Origin: Streptomyces sp. NBC_01465
GTDB taxonomy: Bacteria; Actinomycetota; Actinomycetes; Streptomycetales; Streptomycetaceae
Direction: 5' to 3'
Length of the DNA: 64,000 bases
Assembly (NCBI RefSeq): GCF_036227325.1
Contig: NZ_CP109467.1
Coordinates: forward strand, 4,588,001-4,652,000
In this document: piece by piece, positions 51,630 through 60,596 of the stretch
Position numbering within the stretch: the first letter of the stretch is position 1
Layout: each line of letters begins with the position of its first letter
Made by a program: the position numbers and the translations under genes
The notes under the pieces: generated by a model
Told to the model about the DNA's origin: nothing
What the model saw: only the letters and a program-made list of their open reading frames with translations
Database searches by the model: none

Positions 51630-52283
51630 ATGACAGTTGATGAGCGTGATGCGGAGCTTCCCGGGCGGCTGTTGCGGGTCGGGCGCGATGAACTGATTCC
51701 GCTGCTGCGGGGGCGGGCGGATGCGGACTTCGACGTACGGACGTCGGGGTGTCCGGAGTGGACGGTGCGGGAGGTGCTCGCGCACTGCGGGGCGGTGCTG
51801 ACGCGGGTGCGGGAGGAGCGGTACGAGAAGGGGGTCTTCTCACCGGAGTCGAACGACCGGGACATCGCCGAGCGGGCGGAGTGGTCGGTGAAGGAGATCG
51901 TGGACGAGGTGGAACGGGGGCTGACGGACGCGGGCCCGACGATCGCCGCGGCCACGCACGGGCTGTTCGACGGGATCGGGCTGGGGGAGTGGGTGCACGT
52001 GGGGGACGTGCGGGTGGCTTGGGGGCTGCCGGGGGCGTATGGCGGGGCGGGGCTCGGGGATGCGCTGTCGTTGTTGGGGGTGTTCGCGCGGGGGAAGTTG
52101 CTGGTGCGGGCCGAACTGACCGATGGGCGTGGGGAGTTGACGCTCGGGTCGGAGGGTGGGGTGGAGGCTCGGTATGTGGGGGACGGGCCGACGCTGATTC
52201 GGCTGTGCTCCGGGAGGTCGGTGGAGGGGGCGGAGTTCGAGCTGGTGGGGGCGGAGGTCGGGGAGCTGAACTTGTTCGGGTGA
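51630..52283 (+). CDS. Maleylpyruvate isomerase-family, mycothiol-dependent (DinB-like) protein
   Basis: The 217-aa protein has the MDMPI N-terminal four-helix pattern (RGRADADFDVRTSGCPEWTV, REVLAHCGAVLTRVREER, GEWVHVGDVRVAWGLPGAYG). The family includes mycothiol-dependent isomerases of actinobacteria. Its exact reaction cannot be told from sequence. Its promoter must lie within or beside the 17-bp gap to the divergent HD gene, so the transcript may be leaderless. Confidence 0.75.
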   Translation: MTVDERDAELPGRLLRVGRDELIPLLRGRADADFDVRTSGCPEWTVREVLAHCGAVLTRVREERYEKGVFSPESNDRDIAERAEWSVKEIVDEVERGLTDAGPTIAAATHGLFDGIGLGEWVHVGDVRVAWGLPGAYGGAGLGDALSLLGVFARGKLLVRAELTDGRGELTLGSEGGVEARYVGDGPTLIRLCSGRSVEGAEFELVGAEVGELNLFG

Positions 52284-52628
52284 CGGTGGGGGTGGCGGGG
52301 GCGGGTGAGGGTGCGGGTGCGGGTACGTGCGGAGGGCTACCCCAACCCCGCCCCTTCCCGAAACTGTGGGCTTCGCCCCCAGACCCCCTGGCGGGGGTGG
52401 GGCGAACGGGGGCTGCGCGCCCCGGACCCCGCTTGCGGGGGCTTCGCCCCCTGCACCCCCGTAAGCGACCTTCGGCCGCTTGTCCTCAATCGCCGGACGG
52501 GCTTGATTTGCCTCGGTGTCGCATCCGAACGACCGCAAGCGGCCATTGAGCAACCCCCACCCACGCCAACCACCTCCGCGAGAGCGGCGCCGGTTTAGGC
52601 GCAAAACCAGGCGGAGCCCCGGAGGAGG
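52284..52628. repeat. Intergenic region with palindromic Streptomyces-type repeats
   Basis: No gene is seen in these 345 bp. It holds several GC-rich hairpins (GGCTTCGCCCCC blocks, GCGACCTTCGGCCGC) and the sequence TCAATCGCCGGACGGGCTTGA, which from recall recurs between many Streptomyces genes. It may end both neighbouring transcripts. Confidence 0.55.
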
Positions 52629-54896
52629 TCAACCACCCGTCGGTCGGAAGCCCCGCAGCCGCAGGCTGTTGCCCACCACGAACACCGACGAGAACGCCAT
52701 CGCCGCACCCGCGATCATCGGGTTCAGCAGCCCCGCCGCCGCCAACGGCAGCGCCGCCACGTTGTACGCGAACGCCCAGAACAGGTTCACCCTGATCGTC
52801 CCCAGCGTCCGGCGCGACAGGCGGATCGCGTCCGCCGCCGATCGCAGGTCACCTCGTACGAGCGTCAGGTCGCCCGCCTCGATCGCCGCGTCCGTGCCCG
52901 TGCCCATCGCCAGGCCCAGGTCCGCCTGGGCGAGGGCCGCCGCGTCGTTGACGCCGTCGCCGACCATCGCCACCGAACGGCCCTCCTCCTGCAGGCGCTT
53001 GACCACTGCCACCTTGTCCTCCGGCATGACCTCCGCGATCACCTCGTCGATCCCGACTTCCGCCGCGACCGACTCCGCCACCGCCTTGTTGTCGCCGGTC
53101 AGGAGGATCGGGGTGAGGCCGAGTGCGCGCAGCCGGCGGATCGCTTCGGGGCTCGTCTCCTTCACCGCGTCCGCCACCTCCAGGACCGCCCGCGCCTCGC
53201 CGTCCCAGGCCACCGCGATCGCCGTACGGCCGGCCGATTCCGCCTGCGCCTTGGCCCGTGCCAGGTCCGCCGGGAGTTCGATCGACCAGTCGGAGAGGAA
53301 CTGTGTGCGGCCCACCAGGACCGCGTGGCCCTCGACGATTCCCTGGACTCCCAGGCCCGTCACGTTCTTGAAGTCCTCCGGGGTGGGCAGTGCGCCCGTC
53401 TTCGCCGTCGCTCCCGCCGCCACCGCCTGCGCGATCGGGTGCTCCGACGCGTGCTCCAAAGACCCTGCCAGGCGCAGGACTTCACGCTCGGAGGTGGTCG
53501 TCGTCGTGTGGGTCGCCAGCAGTGTCATGCGGCCCGTCGTCACCGTTCCCGTCTTGTCCAGGACGATCGTGTCCACCTTGCGGGTCGTCTCCAGGACCTC
53601 GGGCCCCTTGATCAGGATGCCCAGCTGGGCCCCGCGGCCCGTCCCCACCATCAGCGCCGTCGGCGTGGCCAGGCCCAGTGCGCAGGGGCAGGCGATGATC
53701 AGGACCGACACCGCCGCTGTGAAGGCCGCCGTCAGGCCGGCTCCGTTGCCCAGCCAGAAGCCGAGCGTCGCCACCGCCAGGGCGATGACCACCGGGACGA
53801 ACACCGCCGAGATCCTGTCGGCGAGGCGCTGTGCTGCCGCCTTGCCGTTCTGGGCGTCCTCCACCAGCTTGGCCATACGGGCCAGTTGGGTGTCCGTGCC
53901 GACCCGCGTCGCCTCGACCACCAGGCGGCCGCCCGCGTTGAGCGTGGCTCCGGTGACCGTGTCGCCGGGGGCGACCTCCACCGGTACCGACTCGCCGGTG
54001 AGCATCGAGGCGTCCACCGCCGAGGAGCCCTCCACCACCGTGCCGTCCGTGGCGATCTTCTCGCCGGGGCGGACCAGGAAGCGGTCGCCGGTCTTCAACT
54101 CCGCGGTGGGGATGCGGTGTTCGGCCCCGGACGGGGTGATGAGCGTGACTTCCTTCGCGCCCAGCTCCAGGAGCGCCTTCAGCGCCGCCCCCGCCTTCCT
54201 CTTCGAGCGCGCCTCGAAGTAGCGGCCCGCCAGGATGAACGCGGTGACTCCGGCCGCGGCCTCCAGATAGATGTTGCCCGCGCCGTCGCTCCGGCCGATG
54301 GTCAGCTCGAAGGGGTGCGTCATGCCGGTCATCCCGGCCGTACCGAAGAAGAGCGCCCAGAGCGACCAGAGGAACGCCGCCGACGTTCCGACGGAGATCA
54401 GGGTGTCCATCGTCGCGGCGCCGTGCCGCGCGTTCGTCCACGCCGCCTTGTGGAAGGGGAGCGCGCCCCACACCACGACGGGCGCGGCCAGCGTGAGCGA
54501 GAGCCACTGCCAGTTGTCGAACTGCAGCGCCGGGACCATCGCCATCGCGATCACCGGGACCGCGAGCAGTGTGGAGACGATCAGGCGCTGGCGCAGGGCG
54601 GCGAGTGCGGGGTCCGCGGGCTCGGGTGCGTCGTCCTCCCCCTGTACGGGAGCCGGGGGCAGCGGTTCCTCCGCTGTGTAGCCCGTCTTCACCACCGTCG
54701 CGATCAGGTCGGAGACCTCGACCCCGTCCTCGTAGCTGACCTTCGCCTTCTCGGTGGCGTAGTTGACCGTGGCGGTCACGCCCTCCATGCGGTTCAGCTT
54801 TTTCTCGATACGGGCCGCGCACGAGGCGCAGGTCATGCCGCCGATTGCGAGCTCGACCTCGGCCCCGGTCCCGGTCGTGGAAGTGGGCGACGGCAT
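52629..54896 (-). CDS. copA: Copper-translocating P-type ATPase
   Basis: The 755-aa P1B-ATPase has an N-terminal heavy-metal domain with [15 protein letters not shown] and eight membrane helices. The intramembrane metal site is [14 protein letters not shown], with [13 protein letters not shown] in the A-domain, the phospho-Asp in [13 protein letters not shown], the [12 protein letters not shown]-site His and [15 protein letters not shown]. It exports Cu(I). A perfect CsoR operator lies 20 bp upstream, supporting copper induction. No copper chaperone gene adjoins it. Confidence 0.93.
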   Translation of the reverse strand: MPSPTSTTGTGAEVELAIGGMTCASCAARIEKKLNRMEGVTATVNYATEKAKVSYEDGVEVSDLIATVVKTGYTAEEPLPPAPVQGEDDAPEPADPALAALRQRLIVSTLLAVPVIAMAMVPALQFDNWQWLSLTLAAPVVVWGALPFHKAAWTNARHGAATMDTLISVGTSAAFLWSLWALFFGTAGMTGMTHPFELTIGRSDGAGNIYLEAAAGVTAFILAGRYFEARSKRKAGAALKALLELGAKEVTLITPSGAEHRIPTAELKTGDRFLVRPGEKIATDGTVVEGSSAVDASMLTGESVPVEVAPGDTVTGATLNAGGRLVVEATRVGTDTQLARMAKLVEDAQNGKAAAQRLADRISAVFVPVVIALAVATLGFWLGNGAGLTAAFTAAVSVLIIACPCALGLATPTALMVGTGRGAQLGILIKGPEVLETTRKVDTIVLDKTGTVTTGRMTLLATHTTTTTSEREVLRLAGSLEHASEHPIAQAVAAGATAKTGALPTPEDFKNVTGLGVQGIVEGHAVLVGRTQFLSDWSIELPADLARAKAQAESAGRTAIAVAWDGEARAVLEVADAVKETSPEAIRRLRALGLTPILLTGDNKAVAESVAAEVGIDEVIAEVMPEDKVAVVKRLQEEGRSVAMVGDGVNDAAALAQADLGLAMGTGTDAAIEAGDLTLVRGDLRSAADAIRLSRRTLGTIRVNLFWAFAYNVAALPLAAAGLLNPMIAGAAMAFSSVFVVGNSLRLRGFRPTGG

Positions 54897-54916
54897 GGTC
54901 TCCTCCTCTGCTTTTC

Positions 54917-54933
54917 ATACCCCCAGGGGGTAT
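54917..54933. promoter_or_regulatory. CsoR operator
   Basis: ATACCCCC-A-GGGGGTAT is a perfect 17-bp dyad matching the Streptomyces CsoR site. A second half-like ATACCCCCC lies about 18 bp further upstream. CsoR releases when Cu(I) binds. Confidence 0.88.
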
Positions 54934-55082
54934 CTCGTACAGCCCCATGTATACCCCCCATCCGTATCAAGGTCAAGGGTGGGTGTTCAGAGTGCAAGCT
55001 GCGAAGGAGTACTGCTGGGCCGTAGGCTGGCCATTGGACTAGACCAAGCCCCGTAGCCGACTCCCTGAAGGATTGGGATCTG

Positions 55083-55784
55083 ATGAGCAACCGCGCAGTG
55101 CTGGAGGTGATCGCCCTCACCGCGCAGGACGCGATCGCGGCCCAGGCCGGAGGGGCCGACCGCCTCGAGCTGGTCACCGACATGGCGGCCGACGGGCTCA
55201 CGCCCTCACGGGAGACGTATCGGGAGATCCGCGCCGCTGTCTCCATCGACCTGCGCGTGATGCTGCGGCTGGCCGACGGCTTCGACGCCGGAGATGTCGA
55301 CGCGCTCGTACGGGTCGCCCGTGAGCTGCGTGCCGAGGGCGCGGACCAGTTCGTGCTCGGGTTCCTGGACGCGGACGGCAATCCCGACCTGGTCGCCGTC
55401 GAGCGCCTCGTCGCCGAGATCGAGGGCTGCCGCTGGACCTTCCACCGGGCCATCGACCGCGCCGCCGACCGCGACGCTCTGCGCAAGCAGCTCGCCGACC
55501 TGCCCGGTCTGGACACCTACCTCACCGCGGGCTCCGCGGCCGGCGTCGACGACGGCATGGAGACCCTGCTCGCCGAGGCGGCCCGCAAGGGCGAGCCCGG
55601 CTACGAGCCGCAGATCCTCGTCGGCGGCGGGCTGCACCTCGAACACCTGCCGCGCCTCACGGCCGCCGGCATCGATGCCGTGCACATCGGCGGCGCGGCC
55701 CGCCCCCAGGGCTGGGACGGCCCGGTGGACGCCGCTGCCGTACGCGAGTGGCGTACCACCCTGGACAGCCTGACCGCGTCCTGA
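55083..55784 (+). CDS. cutC: CutC-family protein
   Basis: The 233-aa TIM-barrel protein has the CutC signatures VLEVIALTAQDAIAAQAGGA, DRLELVTDMAADGLTPS, WTFHRAIDRAADR, YLTAGSAAGVDDGM and LVGGGLHLEHLPRLTAAGID. The family was once linked to copper homeostasis; its enzymatic role remains unproven. It is divergent from copA across the CsoR region, which keeps a copper link open. Confidence 0.88.
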   Translation: MSNRAVLEVIALTAQDAIAAQAGGADRLELVTDMAADGLTPSRETYREIRAAVSIDLRVMLRLADGFDAGDVDALVRVARELRAEGADQFVLGFLDADGNPDLVAVERLVAEIEGCRWTFHRAIDRAADRDALRKQLADLPGLDTYLTAGSAAGVDDGMETLLAEAARKGEPGYEPQILVGGGLHLEHLPRLTAAGIDAVHIGGAARPQGWDGPVDAAAVREWRTTLDSLTAS

Positions 55785-55815
55785 GCCGGGGTGGTGCCGA
55801 CGGGCGGCGTACGTC

Positions 55816-56784
55816 TCAGCGCGGGACGACCAGCGAGGTCACTGTCGCGGTGAACGGCACCTGGTCGCCCTGACGGGCGGTGATGCGCACGGTCTCGTGG
55901 CCGGGCGCGGAGGCGGCGGCCGGCTCGGCCTCGATCCAGCACGGGGCGTCGAACTCGACGAAGCGCGTGAACTTGGCGTCGATGCCGGTCATGACGGTCT
56001 GCCGGGGGTGCAGCGTGGAGTGGGCCGCCTGCCGGGCCGCCTCCAGGAGCACCATGCCGGGGATGTGGTCGACCGCGTGGTCGAACAGGACGGGGTGCGC
56101 CACGTCGACGCGCAGCTGCCAGTGGCGGTCCGATCTCCCCGGCGCGAGCACGACGTCCTGCGGGTTGATCCGGCCTGCCTGATCGGGGGCGATCGGCGCC
56201 GGCAGCGGGACGGCCTGGTCCATCGCGCGGGCGGCGTCGCAGCGCGGACCGCGCAGTCGCCGGTAGATCGCGGGAGCCTGGTTGGCGAACCGGGTCTCGG
56301 TGACCCCCATGCGCTGCGTGCCCCGCATCGCCGTGGCCCGCAGCGTCATACCGCCGAGGCGCCCTGCGCGCCGGACCACATCGACGCCCGTCAGGTGCAA
56401 GTCGGAGTCCGCGGGCAGCCTTCCGTAGAGAAGCGCTTCGGGGGAGACCGTGCAGCGGAAGTAGTCCCATATCTGACGGTGGTCCATGGGTGCCCCGTAG
56501 CCGACGTGGCTGACCAGCGGGATGGCCTGGCGGACACTCTCGGCGAAGAGCATCGGGTCGTACAGGCCGTGCGCCGGGGTGTAGAAACTGTGCGACCGCG
56601 GCCATTGGGCAGGAGCGACGAAGGAGTCCTCGCCGTTCTCCTGCCAGCCGCAGAGCAGGACTTCGGCCTGGGCGGCCTTGTGCACGTACTGGCGAGGGAT
56701 GGCCATCAGCAGCGGGGACGGCGAGGCGATGACTGCCTTGAGGGGAGACTCGGGACGAGCGGTTTCAACGGTGGTGGCAGTCAC
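55816..56784 (-). CDS. AfsA/ScbA-family gamma-butyrolactone biosynthesis protein
   Basis: This 322-aa protein has two tandem hotdog-like AfsA domains. The first contains QYVHKAAQAEVLLCGWQ and PAQWPRSHSFYTPAHGLYDP, the second RVDVAHPVLFDHAVDHIPGM with LLEAARQAAH. AfsA-type enzymes join a beta-ketoacyl chain to dihydroxyacetone phosphate, the first step to butyrolactone hormones. It is divergent from an ArpA-type receptor across 106 bp holding a shared operator, the standard signalling pair layout. The compound made cannot be predicted. Confidence 0.9.
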   Translation of the reverse strand: MTATTVETARPESPLKAVIASPSPLLMAIPRQYVHKAAQAEVLLCGWQENGEDSFVAPAQWPRSHSFYTPAHGLYDPMLFAESVRQAIPLVSHVGYGAPMDHRQIWDYFRCTVSPEALLYGRLPADSDLHLTGVDVVRRAGRLGGMTLRATAMRGTQRMGVTETRFANQAPAIYRRLRGPRCDAARAMDQAVPLPAPIAPDQAGRINPQDVVLAPGRSDRHWQLRVDVAHPVLFDHAVDHIPGMVLLEAARQAAHSTLHPRQTVMTGIDAKFTRFVEFDAPCWIEAEPAAASAPGHETVRITARQGDQVPFTATVTSLVVPR

Positions 56785-56855
56785 GAAAGGCCTCTCTGAG
56801 GTTCACGAGCTGGCGTCGCGCAGCGGTGGGCTCCGCTGCCGGGAGGGCATAATCT

Positions 56856-56869
56856 AGAGAGCGCTCTGT
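56856..56869. promoter_or_regulatory. Butyrolactone-receptor-type operator
   Basis: AGAGAGCGCTCTGT contains a perfect AGAGCGCTCT dyad and runs into GTTTGTTTG, like the right side of autoregulatory elements. A TAATCT -10 box (56850-56855) ends where the motif begins, so it would cover the receptor-gene transcription start. Confidence 0.6.
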
Positions 56870-56890
56870 TTGTTTGTCGAGGGAGGAAGC

Positions 56891-57517
56891 ATGGCACGCC
56901 CGCAGCAGGACCGTGCGGTAAAGACGAGGGCGGCACTCGTCAGGGCCGCCGCAGAGGAGTTTGACCTGCACGGATACTCGGGAACGAGTACAACCAAGAT
57001 CGTGAAGCGGGCCAGTTCCACTATGGGAGCTCTTTACTTTCACTTTGACTCCAAGGACGACCTGGCCCGCGCCGTCATGGCGGAACAGGCGGCCGACCTC
57101 CCGGAGTTGGCACCCGGGAGCGGGCTGCAGCACCTCATCGACCTCACCCTCGCCCTGGCGCGGGAGCTGCAGCGAAACGTCCTGTTCCGTGCCGGTGTGC
57201 AACTGGCCGTCGAGCAGGGCGCCTTCGGGCTGCAGGACGATGCCGCCTACCAGCTGTGGATCAGCAACTTCAAGGACGAGCTCATCGCCGCCCAGGCGCT
57301 CGGTGAGCTGCGCGCGGGCGTGGACCCCGCGAGTTTCGCCCGCGTCCTCGTCGGCTCCTACAGCGGAACGCAGCTGTTGTCCCAGATCAGTTCGGGGCGC
57401 ACGGATCTGCCGGAGCGCATCGCGGAGCTGTGGTCGTACTTCCTGCCCGCCGTTGCCGCGCCGGAGATCATCGATGGCCTGGACGTCACGGGCAGTACGC
57501 CGGAGTCGGCCGGATGA
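56891..57517 (+). CDS. ArpA/ScbR-family butyrolactone receptor (TetR fold)
   Basis: The 208-aa TetR-family regulator starts at ATG 56891 after GGGAGGAAG. Its HTH (TSTTKIVKRASSTMGALYFH FDSKDDLARAVM, read continuously) is the ArpA/ScbR pattern. The ligand domain follows to PEIIDGLDVTG. It is divergent from the AfsA homologue and overlaps the epimerase gene by 4 nt, so the receptor and the reductase-like enzyme are co-translated. Autorepression through the operator at 56856-56869 is expected. Confidence 0.87.
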   Translation: MARPQQDRAVKTRAALVRAAAEEFDLHGYSGTSTTKIVKRASSTMGALYFHFDSKDDLARAVMAEQAADLPELAPGSGLQHLIDLTLALARELQRNVLFRAGVQLAVEQGAFGLQDDAAYQLWISNFKDELIAAQALGELRAGVDPASFARVLVGSYSGTQLLSQISSGRTDLPERIAELWSYFLPAVAAPEIIDGLDVTGSTPESAG

Positions 57518-58524
57518 GACCGTGGACCGTCGCCCTCACCGGGGCCACGGGATTCATCGGCTCCGCCGTACTGCGTGAGCTGGCCGTCCGGGAGGCCCCT
57601 GGCGGCCGGCCGGTGCGGGTGCGCGCACTGGTGCGCCGGGCGGACGTCGTGCTGCCGGGCGGGGGAGCGGTGGAGGCCGTCCGCGCCGACATCACCGATA
57701 TCACCGACATCGGCGACATGGCCGGCCTGGCGTCGCTGACGAGGTGCCTCACGGGAGTTGACGCTCTCGTCCATGCCGTCTCGTACGTCGGCAAGGACGA
57801 GGAGCAGTGCGAGGCGGTGAATCTGCGGGGCACCACCGCGGTCATGGCGGCGGCCCGGGCCGCAGGGGTGGGGCGGATCACCCACCTGTCGACGGCCGCC
57901 GTCTACGGCGCGGGTCCGCACCGCGCCGTGGACGTCGACGGCGTCGTCCCCGCGCCGGTCTCCGCGGCAAGCCGCAGCCGGCTCGCCGCGGAGGGCCCCG
58001 CCCTGGAAGCGGGGGCGCTCGTGCTGCGGCCGAACCTTGTGCTCGGCGAGGGTGACCGCTGGGTCGTCCCGGCGTTCGCCGAACTCGCCGAGCGGGTCGG
58101 GCCCGAGTGGCTCGGCGGCACGGGGCTGCAGTCCCTCGTCGACGTGGGCGACCTGGCCCGCCTCGTCGCGGTCTCCGTGACCGCCGCCGGCGCGGTGCGG
58201 GGTGTGCACCACGCCGTGCACCCGGTCCCGGTGTCCACCGGACGTCTCAGGGCCGCGCTGAGCGGTCACGGCCTGGTGGCGCCTGCCACGGGAAGCAGCG
58301 ACTGGGAGCAGTGCCGCGCGCTTCTGGAGCGGACCCAAGGCCGGTACGGGGAGCGGCACTTGGAGCTGCTCGCGCGGGACCATCACTACCTGGGCGACCG
58401 TATCTGGAAGCTGCTTGCCGCAGATCCCGGTCCCGGCCCGCTGGTCCGGCTCGACCGGGCGGCGGCCTGGTATCGCGGGGCGCTTTCGCTGAACCGTCAG
58501 GACGCGCTGACGGGGCTGTCCTGA
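57514..58524 (+). CDS. NAD(P)-dependent epimerase/dehydratase, probable butyrolactone-pathway reductase
   Basis: The 336-aa extended SDR protein has the nucleotide motif TGATGFIGSAVLREL, HLSTAAVYGAG in the active-site region and VLRPNLVLGEGDRW. The classical YxxxK is replaced by AASRSRLAAE around the expected position, so catalysis may be unusual. JadW2-type reductases in butyrolactone loci have this fold, and coupling to the receptor gene supports such a role. A short D-I-T tandem repeat (DITDITDIGDM) is present. It overlaps the convergent TetR gene by 28 bp. Confidence 0.78.
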   Translation: MRPWTVALTGATGFIGSAVLRELAVREAPGGRPVRVRALVRRADVVLPGGGAVEAVRADITDITDIGDMAGLASLTRCLTGVDALVHAVSYVGKDEEQCEAVNLRGTTAVMAAARAAGVGRITHLSTAAVYGAGPHRAVDVDGVVPAPVSAASRSRLAAEGPALEAGALVLRPNLVLGEGDRWVVPAFAELAERVGPEWLGGTGLQSLVDVGDLARLVAVSVTAAGAVRGVHHAVHPVPVSTGRLRAALSGHGLVAPATGSSDWEQCRALLERTQGRYGERHLELLARDHHYLGDRIWKLLAADPGPGPLVRLDRAAAWYRGALSLNRQDALTGLS

Positions 58525-59123
58525 GACGCGCCGATGCCCTGAAGGGCGGTCTGCCACAGCTCGGCGAAGTGCTCCTCCACCGTGGGTGAGGGCAGGAGTG
58601 CTCCGCCGAGCTGCGGGAGCAGTCCCGCTTCCACGGCGGCCACCAGACTGCCCACCATGAGAGCGGCCGACTCCGGCCGGGCGCCGGGGCGCAGGAGGTC
58701 GAGGACCTCCGCCTGGTGCAGCCGGGTGCGTACGAGAGGCAGCCAGCTGCCCCGCCAGTCCATGGCGAGGGGTGGCTGTTCACGGGAGAGTCTGGCGGCC
58801 GCTCGTGCCACGGCGTCCGCGCTCAGCAACTCGGCGAGCGCCCCGGTGATTTTGCCGACGGACTGCAGGGGCCCCTGCCCCTTCCGGTCGGCCTCGTCGA
58901 CCCTGGCCTGCGTGGCCCGGATCCCGGCGGTGCACACGGCCTGCGCCAGGGATGCCTTGCTGGGGTAGTGGAAGGTGAGCGCTCCCATGGTCGCGCCGGC
59001 GGCCTTGCAGACGCGGGAGAGCGACGTGCCGTCGTAACCGTGCAGTGCGAACTCCGCCGCCGCGCTCCGCACGAGCCGTTCGCGGGTCAGCGCCCCTCGT
59101 ACCTGCCCGGTGTGCTCCGTCAT
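58497..59123 (-). CDS. Second TetR-family regulator (pseudo-receptor type)
   Basis: The 208-aa TetR protein has the HTH TSLSRVCKAAGATMGALTFH and a ligand domain with RLSREQPPLAMDWRGSWLPL. It is similar in length and HTH to the ArpA-type receptor but less canonical, which fits a pseudo-receptor that answers to pathway products. It is divergent from the IS701-like gene across 257 bp and convergent with, and overlapping, the epimerase gene. Confidence 0.82.
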   Translation of the reverse strand: MTEHTGQVRGALTRERLVRSAAAEFALHGYDGTSLSRVCKAAGATMGALTFHYPSKASLAQAVCTAGIRATQARVDEADRKGQGPLQSVGKITGALAELLSADAVARAAARLSREQPPLAMDWRGSWLPLVRTRLHQAEVLDLLRPGARPESAALMVGSLVAAVEAGLLPQLGGALLPSPTVEEHFAELWQTALQGIGASQDSPVSAS

Positions 59124-59325
59124 GCCGTTCTTCCCTCCTGCCGCAGTGCCCCCGTACGCGACCTGATCCCATCTGGCTTCCCTGCATCCTGTGGCATCGC
59201 GTTCCGAGAGGTCAGGCCAACTTGCCTAAGCCGTATACGAGTTCTTGGCGGGGTCGGGTCCGCGGCGCCGCCTCGCGGCAACGTGCCAAAGTCGCTCGGT
59301 CTCGCGGGGGTCCCTGGACCGCAAA

Positions 59326-59339
59326 AGAGAGTACTCTCT
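59326..59339. promoter_or_regulatory. Second receptor-type operator
   Basis: AGAGAGTACTCTCT is a perfect 14-bp palindrome matching the operator at 56856-56869 at 11 of 14 bases. A TATGTT -10-like box begins at its last base, 37 bp before the IS701-like gene start. Confidence 0.6.
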
Positions 59340-59380
59340 ATGTTTGTGGCTGGAAGAACGGACCGAGAAGAGTCAGGGGA

Positions 59381-60592
59381 ATGGCTGTGCGCGACATCGC
59401 CGACATCGCCGACATCCGCCGTCACGCGCGTGGCCCGAGGGGCAGCGATGAACTCCTCCAGGAGTTCGTGGGCCGTCTCTTCGGTGACCTGCCGCGAGCA
59501 GACCAACTCAACCGTGCACGCGAGTACGTGACGGGCCTTCTCGTGACGCCGGGGAAGAAGTCGCTGCGCCGCATGGCCGCCGCGGTCTCCGAGTCCCCGC
59601 ACACGTCCCAGGCCCTGCAGCAGTTCCTCAACTCCAGCCCGTGGGCCTGGCACCCGGTGCGGCGCGCACTCGCCGGCTGGACCGAGGAGCACCGTCCCAC
59701 CCTCACCTGGAGCCTGGGCCTCGCCGTTCTCCCCAAGCGCGGCGACCACTCTGCGGGTGTCCACCGGCGCTTCGTCCAGGACGCCGACCGTACGGTCAAC
59801 TGCCAGCTGGGCGTGGGACTCTTCCTGGGTTCGGGCGACGACTGCATCCCCGTCGACTGGCGCCTCGTGCTGCCCGGGCACTGGCAGACCGACAGCGCAC
59901 GGCGCGCGGCCGTCCGGATCCCCGAGGGCGAGCCGACTCCCGCGGAGGGCGCCTGCGCCCTCGACCTGGTGCGCACACAGACCGCGGCCACCGGCCGCAC
60001 GGACGTGCCGCTCGTCGCCGACCTCACGCAGCTTCCGCACGACGCGTCGTTCCTGCCCGGTCTCGCCGCGCTCGGTACGGGGTTCGTCGTGCGGATCCCC
60101 GCGAGCACCGCCCTGCGCCTGCCGGCCGGGCCGGGAAGGCCGGTCCCCGCGCGCCAACTGCTGCACAGCGTCACGGCCGTGACGGGCATCGGCTCCGGGG
60201 TCGTCCCCGACGCCGGCGGGCGCGGCCACTCACGGGTGCGGACCTGCGCGGTGCGCCTGGGGCACGCTGCGCCGCCCTCGCCGCAGCGGCCCTGCGTGCT
60301 GATCGTCGAGTACCCGGCGGGCGAGCACAGCTCCCCGCGGTACTACGTCACCGACCTCACGCACCACCGGCCCGGCGAGATCCTCCGGCTCGCGGGCGCG
60401 GCGTACCGCACCCGGGAAGCCGTACGGGAGATGCAGGACCACTACGGGCTGCTGGACTACGAGGGCCGCTCCTATCCGGGCTGGCACCGCCACATGACTC
60501 TGGTGTCGGCGGCCCATGCCTTCCGGCAGCTGTCCGGCCGGGAGCCGGGCGCCGAGATGCCCGGCCGGGCGGGGACGGCGAAAGCCGCCTGA
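59381..60592 (+). CDS. IS701-type DDE transposase-like protein, apparently domesticated
   Basis: The 403-aa protein has the IS701/DDE-4 style layout: a helical start (LLQEFVGRLFGDLPRADQLN), QALQQFLNSSPWAWHPVRRA, the first Asp in IPVDWRLVLPG, a second in LVADLTQLP, and a C-terminal YRTREAVREMQDHYGLLDYE with candidate Glu, then YPGWHRHMTLVSAAH. No terminal inverted repeats are visible, and it sits inside a signalling locus behind a receptor-type operator. This suggests a resident gene rather than an insertion sequence. Its start carries a DIADIADI repeat. The present role is unknown. Confidence 0.7.
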   Translation: MAVRDIADIADIRRHARGPRGSDELLQEFVGRLFGDLPRADQLNRAREYVTGLLVTPGKKSLRRMAAAVSESPHTSQALQQFLNSSPWAWHPVRRALAGWTEEHRPTLTWSLGLAVLPKRGDHSAGVHRRFVQDADRTVNCQLGVGLFLGSGDDCIPVDWRLVLPGHWQTDSARRAAVRIPEGEPTPAEGACALDLVRTQTAATGRTDVPLVADLTQLPHDASFLPGLAALGTGFVVRIPASTALRLPAGPGRPVPARQLLHSVTAVTGIGSGVVPDAGGRGHSRVRTCAVRLGHAAPPSPQRPCVLIVEYPAGEHSSPRYYVTDLTHHRPGEILRLAGAAYRTREAVREMQDHYGLLDYEGRSYPGWHRHMTLVSAAHAFRQLSGREPGAEMPGRAGTAKAA

Positions 60593-60596
60593 GTCC

